Shown piece after piece: positions 1 through 13,300 of a DNA stretch of 64,000 bases. Position 1 is the first letter of the stretch, and each line of letters begins with the position of its first letter. The notes beneath the pieces are model-generated. The model searched no databases. It saw only the letters and a program-made list of their open reading frames with translations, and was not told the DNA's origin. Origin of the DNA: Bugula neritina (lineage: Eukaryota; Bryozoa; Gymnolaemata; Cheilostomatida; Bugulidae); assembly GCA_964035545.1 (NCBI GenBank), contig OZ037773.1:7057251-7121250 (forward strand), read 5' to 3'. A program made the translations under genes and the position numbers.

Positions 1-1107
1 ATTTTTAGTTGATTCCAGTTGGTTTTGCATTATTTACTTTGAAAATGTAAACCTCTATAAAATACTATTTGCTGCTATTTAAATTTGTACATCATACTTG
101 TTAACAAAAAGCGATGATTAATGTCTCTTATAAATTGTGTTCTACTTGATATAGTTCAACTTCAAGCTTCACATTTCTGTTCCTTGTTTGTTGTAAAGTT
201 GTAATTGGTATTTTCTTTTTAAAGTGGTATATATTAGTCTGAAAATGTATTATTTGTATATTACTTGCAAGTGGAACCTTCATATGGCTAAAATAAATTA
301 TAAGTCTAATGTTACCAATTCACAAAACAAAACTGTTAGAATGACTTGAAAATGAAAATATAGAGATATAATGTATAATCAGGGTGTGTGTAAAGGTGGG
401 GGGGAGGGGGCGAATTTCAGTAGCAGAAAATACCGCATCCGCAACCTTCAGATTTTTGCCCTTTACCTTCTGCATCCCAGCTTATTAAAAACTAATACAT
501 GAATAGCATAGTATGTTGTGGCAGACCCTCGCCTTATTCAGCTAACCAGATATATATATTATATAGGTGGATTTTATTTTGAAATAATTGGTCACTGTAT
601 GCATTATATGTCTCACGGAAAATAAAGTTGCAATGAATTTATTACTTGAGAACATTTTAAAAGCAATACGCAAGTTTGCTTATAGTAATATTTACGATCC
701 TGTAGTAGCTTCAGAATTTGGCTTGGCATTTGAGCTAATTAAACTTGTTCTCTAGTGAATTAAACTGAGCTGTGTTGAAATCGAATACATGGCTAACAAC
801 AAACTAACAAAAATTGCATGGTTGCAAATAATTAACTGGTGATGTAGAGGGTAATTAATCACCTATAAGCAATGCTTATGTTGTAAGTCTTTTGGCTAAA
901 GTTTAAATTTTAATGTGTTTGAACATTTATTTTAAGTTCACTATAGTTGCTTGTGTAGTTGAATTATAACTCTAAATTGCAACAATCGTGATGATTTCTA
1001 AAAAAAACATCTCGCTAATAGCAAAGTTTGCCCTTTTTAAAATAACTGTGTTATTGTAATAATTATCAATACAATAATATAGTATTGAATTTATAGCGAA
1101 AAAAAGA
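1..1107. other. Intergenic, no gene seen
   Basis: AT-rich sequence without a convincing exon. The only notable item is a G-rich run near 397-411. It could be 3' flank or intron of a gene outside the window, but nothing here supports that directly. Confidence 0.5.
1099..1105 (-). terminator. Pol III T-run terminator of tRNA-iMet
   Basis: Seven consecutive T on the minus strand, starting three bases after the mature tRNA 3' end, as expected for RNA polymerase III termination. Confidence 0.8.
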
Positions 1108-1179
1108 TAGCAGAGAGTGGTTTCGATCCACCGACCTCTGGGTTATGGGCCCAGCACGCTTCCACTGCGCCACTCTGCT
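1108..1179 (-). tRNA. Initiator tRNA-Met (anticodon CAT)
   Basis: Read on the minus strand, 72 bases fold as a standard cloverleaf. The acceptor stem AGCAGAG pairs with CTCTGCT and is followed by discriminator A. The anticodon CAT is at 1145-1147 inside the loop of GGGCCCATAACCC, whose stem carries the three G-C pairs typical of initiator tRNA. The T arm contains GGATCGAAACC, with A in place of the usual T of the elongator T loop. The sequence is very close to metazoan initiator tRNA as I remember it. No intron is seen. The internal A and B boxes look intact, and a run of seven T on the minus strand follows directly (plus-strand A run 1099-1105), a good Pol III terminator. It reads as a functional gene. 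Confidence 0.96.
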
Positions 1180-4100
1180 TGCGTGGATATAGCGTGTAAT
1201 AATAGCTACTTGAAACATAAATGATAATGTATACACTATGGTGACTATACACATGCGCTTTAGTAACCTGACTAATGTTTTTGTTGTTATGCTGACGAAA
1301 TAGAATACATGTAGAACATAAAAAAATTTACTTCCTTCTTTCATATGACTTCAAATTTGTCTGCCCTCTAAAATTGGAATCAATAATTATATATGTTGCA
1401 ATTTGAATATTTGAGTAATTAGTTATTAGACTATTGTATTTCTGTTTATATGAAGAACTTATATATATGACTGATATTCTCATTATAAACTTAATTGACA
1501 CTTACTTAAAAACAAATAAAAGTATACATTACCAAGATCGATTTTTCAATTAAATTTTATATAAATAGTATCTGTAATATTTTAAAAGACAACACAAAAC
1601 TTATAGCTACAAAATTTATTCGTGCACAGGGGATCCCATGTACAGATTAAACAATTAATGCACTCGCACTTTGTATGGAAAAGTTCTTTCTGCAATCATT
1701 TCCTCTAACGAAGACGATTTGATGGAGTAGAGGGATTTTATAATATAAATTCTATGAAATTCGAATTATAGTAGAGTGTTATAAAATTTTATCTAGAATG
1801 GATGACAGACTAAAACTATAGTGCTGTATAATATGCTTGTTGTGATAATATTGTAGTTATCCTAAAAGTGAAGAGTTGTGTTTTCATTAACAGTGTTGGT
1901 ATTTATATTATATGTTTTTCATCTAGAACTTCTAGAATTTATGTTATATAAAAAATAGTGGCTAAGAATTATAAGACTGAAATCTGACACATGTGTTTTT
2001 GAAGAGAGAAGCTTTAATATGAAATCCCACCTTCTAGTTATATATACACTACATGCAGGAGTTCTTGATACCAGCTCTTCATCGTTTAATCTTGTATACA
2101 AAAGTATTGATAAAACTACATGTTGTATGGTCATCTGTTCTATGATTTAGATTTATAGTAGCTTTACAATGTATGTATCAACAAGAAAGTTTTCTAATTA
2201 TGTGCAGTAAAAAGTTGAGGGCTTCTCACAATAAACATATAGGTTAGACCACAAAATACACTAAAATAAATATTGGAGCATAGTATGAGAGGATAACTCT
2301 TAAAGCTGTGCATTGCTTTCGCCATGGTAATTAAAATTTAATAGTTATAGAATAATGTTCAAAACAAGATCTGACAGTTGCAAAAACAGGTTTCAATAGA
2401 ACACAAGTTAATTAGCGTTATAGACGGATCAAATTTTGCAGAATGTTCCTATTGAACGCATGCGTAATAAATTGAAAGCCATTGTCGTTTCCGGCTTCAT
2501 TATTTACTATGACATTGACTAGCTTAGTTTCACTTTCAGTGTGATAAGTATAACATCTATCTCTTTGAGCCTGCGCTGTATTTCAAGTGAAAGTGCTAAC
2601 AAATTAAATTGTAGAAGTAGCCAATACTAAATTATTTGCAAGTCTTACTATCAGTATTAGTTTAAGTGCTATTTTTATTTTATACCAAGTCTCATATTCA
2701 TTTTGATAAAATCAAAATGCTATTGAGTATTGACTATTGAATTTTGTATTGATATTCAATTTGAGTTTCATAATCATAACAATAATCAGTCTCATGCTGA
2801 TATTGATACTCATACTCATGCTTATACCCACACTCAGTCTCACAGACACTCAGACAGTGTCACTGAGTCACTACCAATATGAATATGAATATCAATATGA
2901 AATTGAATATCATTAATCATACTGACACACTTACTATTACTCGTACACTTACAGTAAGAGTGATACCCTCAGTCTTACTGATACTCGTACTGATAGTGAT
3001 ACTCATACAGTGATACACTTTACAATTACAGTGAATGAATTGCTGAAAGTGAAAGTGAAGGTGATACTCTTACACTCACAGTTACACTTACTGATAGAGA
3101 TACTCATTCAGATTATCAGCTGTAGTCTAAGTCATAGCGATAGAGACTAGTCATACTTATAGTCATACTGATACTCATGTGACAGTGTTACTGATAGTGA
3201 TAGTGACTGTGAAAATGATTGTAATAAACAGTAGCGTTCAATGTTGTTAACTAAAAATAATATTAATTGTCTCACTAGTTCAACACTAACATTAAATGTA
3301 AATAATGGATCTTGATTGTGAACTCCAATCATTAAAAATAATGGTTTATGAATTTAATATAAATATTAAATCCAAGTAATGAAATATCAAATGTTTGTTT
3401 TGACTTATTTTTACACATGGTGTCAGTATAAGTAGGCCTACTAGTATAAATATAAAGTAATTAAACTTGGTAAAATACGAACAATTATGCTTGTAATTGA
3501 TGTTAGACTCAACTGAGTGTAACATTGGCTATATCTGTTTGGCTGCTGTATAATCCTTTTACTAGAAGACTTAGATTTAGTAATGCTACTAGTATTAGTA
3601 ATTACTAATTAAAAAGAGAATAATATTTATTACTTATAGACCTTAAGTATAATAATGATTATAAAAAGTAGATTTAAGAACGAAGAAGTTATAGTTTGGC
3701 TTCAGACTAACATGTAATTGTATTGAATTTCAGTTTGTATAAACAATACTTCTTTTAATCTCCTTTTGTTTAGTAACAATAACTTTAAATAATTATTGTT
3801 ATACTCATTTTTCATTAAACCTATTATTCAGAAAGTAATTCTAACAATTATTCATGGATATAATAATACTATTATACAATAACTGATTTTTTGTTTATTT
3901 TTTTAAAATTGTAGAACTGCTAGAAGGAAGTGCGGTTTCTTTTACACTTTGTTATTTTATGAAGAAACCTTGAATGAAGAAGCCCCCATGGTAACCCTGA
4001 GCCTATTATGTAAGTAGCCTGTATATAAACGATCAAAACTCTGTGTTCACTCTTCACTCGTGTGTCTTAGTTTTGCTAGCTGAAGAAAAACGATGTCATT

Positions 4101-4195
4101 TGTGTGTTAGCTTTTCTTTACAAGTTTCAACATGTTTGTTTGTATTAATTATTATTTATGTTCATAGAGATACACGTACATATATTTATACATGT
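1180..4195. other. Intergenic region upstream of SOS
   Basis: No supported gene. Short open frames here lack splice context and codon character. The stretch 2740-3215 is cryptically simple sequence, listed separately. The rest is AT-rich and unremarkable. Confidence 0.5.
2740..3215. repeat. Cryptically simple sequence (degenerate GATACTCATA-type)
   Basis: A long run of imperfect short words such as gatactcata, tactgatact and cagtgata, with no fixed unit length. It looks like a decayed microsatellite. Similar texture recurs at 33090-33440 and 14040-14390. Confidence 0.6.
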
Positions 4196-4250
4196 GTGTG
4201 GAGGGTGTCTGCATCTAGACTGTTCATATAGACACCCTCCCCCCCACACA
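4196..4250. repeat. Inverted repeat (potential hairpin) upstream of SOS
   Basis: The arm GGAGGGTGTCT at 4200-4210 is the exact reverse complement of AGACACCCTCC at 4230-4240, with a 19-base loop. Four further pairs (GTGT/ACAC) extend the stem beyond a five-C bulge. It lies about 130 bases before the SOS start codon, so it may fall in the promoter or 5' leader. Confidence 0.6.
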
Positions 4251-4270
4251 CCTGTTTGAACTGATGCTCG

Positions 4271-4383
4271 CCCTTTTTTCAGGTGGCCAACGTGAGTCCA
4301 TCACTGATAGGTGACAAGTTTTAGTTTCACTCGACATGTAACCACAGCAGCTCCTCAGAGCTTTGCGTGGTCAGTTCATTGCC
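4271..4383 (+). promoter_or_regulatory. SOS 5' leader with candidate splice acceptor
   Basis: A pyrimidine tract followed by CAG ends at 4282, which looks like a 3' splice site. This suggests a 5' UTR exon beginning near 4283, joined either to an upstream noncoding exon or to a spliced leader. A two-codon upstream frame (ATG at 4336 then TAA) is in frame with the main start. An in-frame TAA at 4339 means the ATG at 4384 is the first usable start. Transcription start is not known. Confidence 0.4.
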
Positions 4384-7300
4384 ATGACGGCCCAAGAACA
4401 TAAAATCGACGATGACAGGTGGCGGATTTTCTGCGATTCTTTGCAAAAGGTTTGGATGTTTTACTATTGATATGTTGTATGTCACTAGAGTGTAATTTAT
4501 AGCTACCTTTTTAATTAGCCAACACACATGTATAGAAAAGATAACTGCGGTATTTGAAAGAGCCTTTTCTGTACTGCTATGTGCCACGTTTTACTGCAAA
4601 ATCTTCTAGATTAATAATTTTTCAGTCATTGACATTGTGTAAATCGACTACACACGGGAAATCTATAGACCTTTAGAAAATGTCTTAAAAGGGTAGAAAA
4701 TCTTCAAGTTTTGCTTGTTTAATTCACCAAATCTTCTTAGTTTGCCAATTCAGCTGCTCTTATTCCGACTATGGTAGCTTCCCTTACCAGTATTTCTGTT
4801 TCCTAGTTTGTTGTCAGTTGTTTGGTGCAAGCCTAGCAACTGTAACACCAGAGTTACAAACTCCTATACTTTCACAATTGGATGCTACGCTCAAAATTGC
4901 ATTATTAGTTTTCCAGGAAATGCGTCCAGGGTCTAGTGAAGCTAAATCCCAAAGGGAAAACTTTACAATTAGATAGATGATTCCTGAAATAAGCACATAT
5001 ATACATACTCTAGCTCGTATTATTATCGTGCCAAATGAACGCTGACCAAGCTAAAAATACTCCTGATACTATTGAACATTATAGGAAGTAGTCGCTTGTC
5101 TAGGGTCATATCAAATTGTTGAACTTATGGTACCAGAGCTGAATATTGAAACTTTTTTTCAAATTTATTCTCTCTGGGTGTTTTCCTTCATTTCAATTGC
5201 AGAATTTGGTAGCCAAGCATTTCAAAAGCCTATTTTTGCTAAACTCAGTTTTTCAGAATTCTACTTCCATAAAAATGCTAGGAATAATCTCCAAATGTAT
5301 TTTGAAGTTTGCTGAAATGTCACATGGCTACACTACCACTTGTCGGGTCTGTACATAAAGCAGTACTACTCTGCAAGTGTTAGTCTGTAGCAGTGTTTGT
5401 GAAATAAATGTAAATGGACACAATTCTCCAGCAGAGAAAATAGTTATTTATAGTCTAGTGGAATCTACCTCTGCTACTGGTCACGTACATAATACAGGAA
5501 AACTGCTGATCTACTTTGGAGCTTTGGGTTGACTTTTGAATCTAAAAACTTGGCGATGTTATGCTAGAAGTGACAGTAGCCTAGTTATTACGTTACTACT
5601 TGTATTACCCAATAGAAAGACATTTCTTGCTAGAGCCTACCAGCCAAATTTGCTTTATAAAATACTATCTAGTACATTTGTAGCCTGCGTAGGTACACTT
5701 GAGCAATTCGGTTACCATCATCTTATTGTCTCTGTTTATTATCAACTTTGAATCAGAAATAGTGTAATTCTTGAACATTGTTGATTGTTTACGATTTCAG
5801 CTGATGTCACACATATTCATAATAGTGACGTAACTGTATTGAGCAAAACTTGCAAAATATGAACAGTTAATGGTCCCCGGTGTGCGAAGGAAATGTGGAA
5901 TATGGCCCAGAATTTGCATTTTATTTAGAAATTTGTTACATTTCTTGTAGCTCTGACCTAATGGCACTCACATTAGCAGCACAAATATGCTTGTTATTTA
6001 TTATTTCCTCTTTTACTGAGGTTTGCTTTGGTTACACTTAGAATTCCCTCCTCTTCAAACTAGTTTGTTTGCAGACTATCTCCTACTACCAACTGACTGC
6101 TGCATTAATACTTAATCTATTGCATTCATTCACAATGAGTCACCTTTAAAGTATGCCAAGTATGCAATTATAGTCCAAAGTAGTTGTTTGGATTATATGC
6201 AGGTAAAGTGAAATGTAGTTGGTTTAATAGACTTTCTCTCTAGTTACAGTTTCATGTTTCATTAAATATACACTCATTGATGAATAGCCCACTCTTTTGC
6301 TAGTGAGTGGATTTTCATGGGCTTTCTTCTTGCTTAACTTCTATATCTTTTATTCCAAAAATATTGTTTGATTACCGACACCATTAGTGTTTCAGTTTTG
6401 CAAGAACTGGATAATTCAATGCAATGCTGTTATTAATAGATCACGTGTGTTGCATAAATGTTTACCTCAAGTAGATCCTCTCTGAGGTTTGTTTATGTGT
6501 TAACAAATCTCGATTTTATTCAACTTTTGAATGACAACACTGAATAGTAGAAAAGTAGCATAAAATGACTTGCAATTTATTTTATTGGAGAGATTTTACT
6601 GTGCTGCTCAATAATACTCAGTTTTTTTACTCAGTTTTAAATACTGAAACATTCTCCTTTGTAATGATACCATGCATTGTTGGTACACTAGAAGAACATG
6701 GCCTACCATTATTGGCTCATCAGCTATTAAAAGCAAATATGTACTCAAAATTTGGTTCAATGAACTCAAGTTACCAGTATTTTTATATTGCAGGTTCAGC
6801 TACAAGTACATCCAAACCTTCAAGTGAAGTTTGAAGCTTTGCAGTATATAGAGAAGCTGATTATCGACCTTCTCCATAGTATGTGCAGCACCAAACCTCA
6901 GACAACCCAAGATGTTATTGATCAGGTGAGATTCCCTTACAGTCCCAGTACTATCAAACTGATTAACTGAGTCACAGTACTATCAAACTAACTAACTGAG
7001 TCACAGTATTATCAAACTGACTAACTGAGTCACAGTACTATCAAACTCACTAACTGAGTCACAGTACTATCAAACTGATTAACTGAATCACAGTAATTTA
7101 GCATTAGGGTTGTATCAGGATTAATTTACTTAGTTGCAGTTATAATAAATCTAACTAACTATCTTGTAGAGCATATTCCAGTTTACTCTAGTTTTACTTA
7201 GTTACACTGTCAGCTCACTTATGTGTATCTTCGGTTAGTGACTTGTGAAACACTCAGTCTTACCATTTTAGCTCTCAGTACAATCACAGCAATTACAATA

Positions 7301-10300
7301 ATTGCATCAAGTGTTGCAGGCTTTATCAACTCCAATTTAGTTCCTCATATTTTGGCTCAGCATTTTCAACCATGGAGTGAATTGTGATTGAATTGATAGA
7401 ATGTGTGGTTGTCTCTTCCTCATTTCTCCTAAACTAACTTGTAGCAAGCAGCCAATCTACTGACCTTGAAAGAAAAGAATGTTCAATGTTTGAATTTTGG
7501 AAAAAAAACCGGATGATTCAAGAGATTTATGTTATAATTTTATGCATTCTTTGTAGCTCATGTCAAGGTTTCATTCACAGTTGCAGTCAGTATATTAATT
7601 AATAATTGCTGGCTGTTGTGAATATTATTAATTACTTAGTTGACAAGTGTTAAGTAAAACACTCATTCGCACAGATACTGTGTGCACAGAGCTGGTGTAG
7701 AGTACAAGCTCAAGTCATGTATAGTGAAAACTCAAGTCATGTATAGTGAAAACTCAAGTTATGTAGACTACAAGCTTCAATCACGTTGACAACTGTGACT
7801 GCTACTCCAGCTGTAACTTGTTTCTTGTAAGTGCCGGCCTGAGTGGAGATCCACACTGGAACTGCATTCTGATGCGAGGATATTATCAGTGGCCATGTTT
7901 GTAGCATTAGGAGTTTTATCCTTACAAAGAGTTCTAGTTTGAAATCTAGCATGTTCATGAAAATGGGGTTTACTGACTGTGGCTCAAAAACAACTCGAAC
8001 TTGTTCTCACCGAGTTATGATGGGCATAGACTTTGGCCATGGAGGCAAAAATGGTGGAGGTATTATATTCGCCACTGTATGTTATTTGGTCACTTTGCCG
8101 TTACCAGTGTGTGCAGTACCTGCTGTGTACTATAACTGCTGGGCTATTATACCGGAGAGCCCTGCAAGTTGTTATCAGGGAATAGACACAGCATCCCTGT
8201 ACCTGAAGCTAGTCATTAATTTGTTAGTTCACATGAAAGATCAATGGGATTGGAATGCTTAGAATTTATAGAAATGCTTGCGACGACCCTGGATGGATGT
8301 CGAAGCTTGGGGGGTTGCGTTACGTTATGTAATACAGTGCCAGACTAGAATGCATAGGGTATGCTTTAATTATAGTTCATACAAGCTAACTCATAGGTAA
8401 CAGTAACTCACGAAGTTATATCCAGTGTTATAGAATGGTCCCCTTTAGGTTCAGTACTACACTCATTCCAGTTTAGATGTCTGATTTATTTACTCTGATG
8501 TTTGTGGACTTTAAGCAAGATTGCTGCATTGCCCAGGTACTGGGGGGTGGGGAGGTGGAGAGGGGGCCCTCAATGTTTTCCCTGTGATTTATGATTAAAG
8601 CTAATCTATACATTCTTCATTTAATGCTGATATTAGCTGGGGGCTAATCACAACCAAAACTGGGACATACATTTTGAGTTGCTCCTTAAAATAGCAAATA
8701 GGTGCCAGTAGATGGCCCAAAAGTACACTGGGCCAAAGGTACATTGACCCAGAAGTACACTGGCCCAGAAGTACACAAGGCCAGTGTACTCCTGGGCCAG
8801 TGTACTCCTGGGCCAGTGTACTTCTGGGCCAGTGTACTTCTGGGCCAGTGTACTTCTGGGCCAGTGTACTTCTGGGCCAGTGCACTTCTGGGCCAGTGTA
8901 CTTCTAAGCCATAAGTACACAGGGCCAGAAGTACACTGGCCCAGGAGTACACTGGCCCAGGAGTACACTGAGCCATTACTCACTCTTGTGAGAAGCAATG
9001 TTTGCTTCTACTCACGTGACGTTCTGCCTTCAGGTGGAAAAGACATTCCCCAGACCCATAGAGAGGTGGGCCATTCAAGATGCCAACTATGCTCTTGGCA
9101 AAAAGAAACACAAAAAAGGAGAGAAAAAGGTTATACTGCCAGTGGACAAAGTGCACCCTTTGCTAAAAGTAAGTCACTCTCCTGGAGGTAACTTATTGCA
9201 TTTACTTGTGGCTCCAAAAGTTACAAGTTTACATTAACTTGCAATTTTTTACATTCTGTGTTATATTTAGGAGTTACTTTATCCCTGAACTACATCCATC
9301 GTTTAATATGTGTCAGAATTGCTTATAAAAATTAGTTTTTTTTTAAAATTTATTTTTAACAATCCTCTAGATAATATTCAATGTAATTATACTAGATATA
9401 ATGTGACTTGTGTAACAGCAGAAAGCCAGTAGGCATATATCTGGCGCATTTCATGGAATTTTGTTGTGGCCTGCAATAAGAATATGATTATAGAACTGCT
9501 GGACTGTCATAGTGGAGTGTGTGCATGCGGGCCTGCATGATGGTCATCTAGCATATGCGTGGAATAGGCCGGGTGTAAATAAGGGTGTAATTCACTACCA
9601 GCATGTATGCTACCTTCAAATCTGCCCACAACATGGTTTGCCCATCAACAATTTAGTTCTTTCCCAGAATTTCATTCTAATAACAAAACTTTGATGTCAT
9701 ACAATTTCAGGAATATTGCAGATGCTATAAGTTGGTGAACTAATATACAATAGCATAATATCATTATAGTAAATAGCATAACTTAGTTTAGTGGTAGCGA
9801 TGATATATGTAATATAATGTAGTGTACTATAACATAATATAATCTAATATGATATAATATAATGTATTCCAGTACAATCCAATAAAACCTAATTTCATAT
9901 AGTATACTATAACCTATAACTATGATATAATATAACCCATCAGAAGCATGTACTGCTGTCAAGGAGTTTTCCTCTCTTTGATAATGAATAGTTAGGCAGG
10001 TGTTTGGAAAGCTGCTATCAGGCTAAGATATCTACTAAATCAGACTATGATGTCTACTGTATCAGACTATGATGTCTACTGTATTAGACTATGATGTCTA
10101 CTGTATCAGACTATGATCTCTACTAAATTAGACTATGATGCCTACTATATCAGACTATGATGTCTACTATATCAGACTATGTGGGTTACAGGAGCTGCTG
10201 GGATACCGCCTGGACCAGCAAGTGACCCTGTGTATAGTAGCTGTGCTAGAGTACGTTGCTGCCGACATTCTCAAACTAGTGGGTAACTACGTCAAACGTA

Positions 10301-13300
10301 TACACGCTGACGAGATCACAGAAGAAGACGTGAGGGTCTCTATGTGCGCTGACAAGGTAACCTCTCTTGTTTACGTTTGCTGACTTGTGTGGTATTTGAC
10401 CAAGTGAATTGTAAGTTGTTTGTAGATGAGTGGCTGTGGGTCTTACCTTGACCTTTGGTGACTGATGCTAGCATTTGTTGAAATCTGAAATAGTGGTGAA
10501 ACTTTTTAGAGTAGATCGTTTACAGAAGTAGAGATATCAATGCAGCGTATCAATCTAAATATTGACCTCAACTGCTACCAGGAAGTGCTACTGAATCTTC
10601 CTAGACTTTACCTGACTGTTATGTTTTTAGATAAACACTTTTGTGAGTTTAAAGTTTAATTAGATTATGAAAGACCTACAAAGTTATGTCAGGTTTTGCG
10701 TTCCTACTGACTATCCATGTTTACATGTAATACCGTACAATATTACACTTGTAATACTATACAATATTATACATGTAATACTATACAATATTATACATGT
10801 AATACTATACAATATTATACATGTAATACCGTACAATATTACACTTGTAATACTATACAATATTATACATGTAATACTATACAATATTATACATGTAATA
10901 CTATACAATATTACATATGTAACTAAGGGTCCCTGCTGCCAAAATGAGGAAATAAGGAAGTCCCAAACTGAGTTATTTTTTGCGTCATTTGTCTGGCAGC
11001 TACCATTTTTGTTTCCTTATAGCACCTAGCATTGAGTTTACAGAGCGGGTGAATCACTCGAAATTATAGTGAGCTAATTTGCTTCCATTTTGTGAACATA
11101 CGTGTTATTAGGAGTTAGTATGGGTTTGGTATGAATATTTTATGGTAAAAAAGGAATCTGCCGAGACTAATATTTTCACTAATAGTATGCTAATTTGTTT
11201 GAATTGTGATTCAACTCTCTAGCTATAATTTGTCCACGATTGCATACAGCCTTTACACTGACACACCATGTCTTATTGGCTTGTTTTGTTGTATCCCACT
11301 TCTGACACCATGTCTTAATGGTTTGATTTGTTGTGATTTATTTGTATAGTCGTAATTTGTAATAATTTGTAGGCGTTTAGAAAGATGTAGAACATTTAAT
11401 GGTTTATTAGGTTGACTGAATTATCACATAAAACACAGTATTTATATAGATACAATAAGTGGGAGGAGCTTACAACATAAGCAACTGTCATATTATGCCA
11501 TTCTCTCACTCACTCTTTGCAGGTGTTGAATAACATGTTTTTCTCGAATGATTCCGATGGGGGTTCTGATGCATCTGGGGCCTCAGTAGGGCGGAGAGAC
11601 GAACGCCCCATAATGTCTGCCAAGTTAGCTCAAGAACTGACTCAAAACTATGAAGATCTAGTCAAGGTATGTTGAAGTTGCACCAATCACACCTGGCCAT
11701 TTTAATTTTATCTGTCTGACTAAAAAACATGTTGCGTGTATTCAAATTTTAAAAAATTCATCAATTTGTATTTATGACACTTGGTTAAAGTTCTTGTACC
11801 TTGATAAGCTCTTGGACAGTTATCATGTCTCATAATATTTCTGTGTACAGCATCCACTTATAGTAAAGTATGTTGGGGTGTATTAGAGGTTCAGACTCTT
11901 TCGTTGTTATATTTTTCTCATGCATGTAAATTTCCTTGTCTGTCAATTTCACTGTTAGAGTTTCACTGTTATAATTTCACTGTTAGAATTTTACTGTTAG
12001 AGTTTCACTGTTAGCGTTTTACGGTTAAGTTTCGTTTATACCTCTACTGAAAAAAAGTTCCGAGTTTCAGTTAATAACATTTGCCCGAGTACCCCTTTAT
12101 AATCAAACTGAAAATCGTTGAAATCATATTGAGGCAGAAGCTTACTTTCTAAAATTGAAATCTGACTCGCCTAATCGCTATTTGATGCCCTTTGTAAACG
12201 TCGTGAATTAGTAAAGTTGACAGCATAAAAGTGATAATTGAGAAGGCGTAGGCGGTATAATTGTTAACATATAAGTACGTCGTCTAATCGCCAAAGTCAT
12301 AACTAAATAACAATATTTACAAGGAGTTATTACTCTTTTTGAGTATTATTCTGAAATCGGCCTATTAAGTTATTACAATACAAAAAATTTCTACGAGTAG
12401 CTTTTACAATGCAATGCAACCCAAAGAAATTTCAACTCGGCCAAATTGAATTTCTGACTGAAAATCGTGAAGGTATAGAGGCAACTTTAGAGTTTCACTG
12501 TTAGAATTTCTTCGCAGTGTGCAGTGTTTAACTCGCTCCTCTGATGGTTGTGTTGCAGGATCTCATACTGAGTGAGCAGCAGAATATTAGAGAGCTGGAA
12601 CTTATTATTAAAGTGTTTAGACCTCCTTTCATAGATCTCTTCCCCAATAGCAAGGTTAGTAGGCCATGTCACTATGCCAGATCTATTCTACTTCTTGTAA
12701 CAGTTCTACATGTCTGTTGCCAGTGAGCACAACTTTCCTACAGTCTAACCACACTGTGTATGTCACTGGAGAAAGTGCTCGTGTTACAGACAGTATTTTA
12801 TATAGCGAGTAGTCTGGTAAAGCAAGATATGAACCTCTTCTGTGGTAGACTGAATTCCTTAATATGCACTAGATTTTAGAGTTTTTAGACTGAAATCAGA
12901 AAAATTATTATGTTCGTATTTTGTTTATAAAGTAGACTATTTGCCTTGCACGTGATGATAAAGTTGAGCGGGAAGATATCAGCAGAGTGTGTGTTTGCTG
13001 TAGGATATTGACGTGATATTCAGTAACATCCTGGACGTACACTCCTTCAGCATTCTATTCCTCAGCATGTTGGAAGACACGGTGGAGATGACAGAAAAAG
13101 AACAGATACCTCTTATTGGAGGCTGTTTCGAAGAGTTGTTTGAGGTGAGTCGGTGTGCGATATATTCCCTTACAGGGGTGAACAACTCCAGTGTGCTAAA
13201 TATTACTTGTTTCAAGAGTTTTACACCCTTTGCCTTATATAACCATATGTTCTTTCTACTCATGGTTATTCCAACTGGAATACATGATAATAGTTCTTTA

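Noticed and set aside
1066-1344. 92-codon minus-strand frame
   Set aside because: It runs across the initiator tRNA gene, which fully explains the conserved sequence.
7939-8262. 107-codon open frame on the plus strand
   Set aside because: It lies wholly inside SOS intron 2, has no recognisable domain, no splice support and no conserved motif; the length is reachable by chance.
8601-9191. Several overlapping 70-135-codon frames on both strands
   Set aside because: Produced by the 16-bp minisatellite, which stays open in every frame. Only 9034-9168 within the last one is real, as SOS exon 3.
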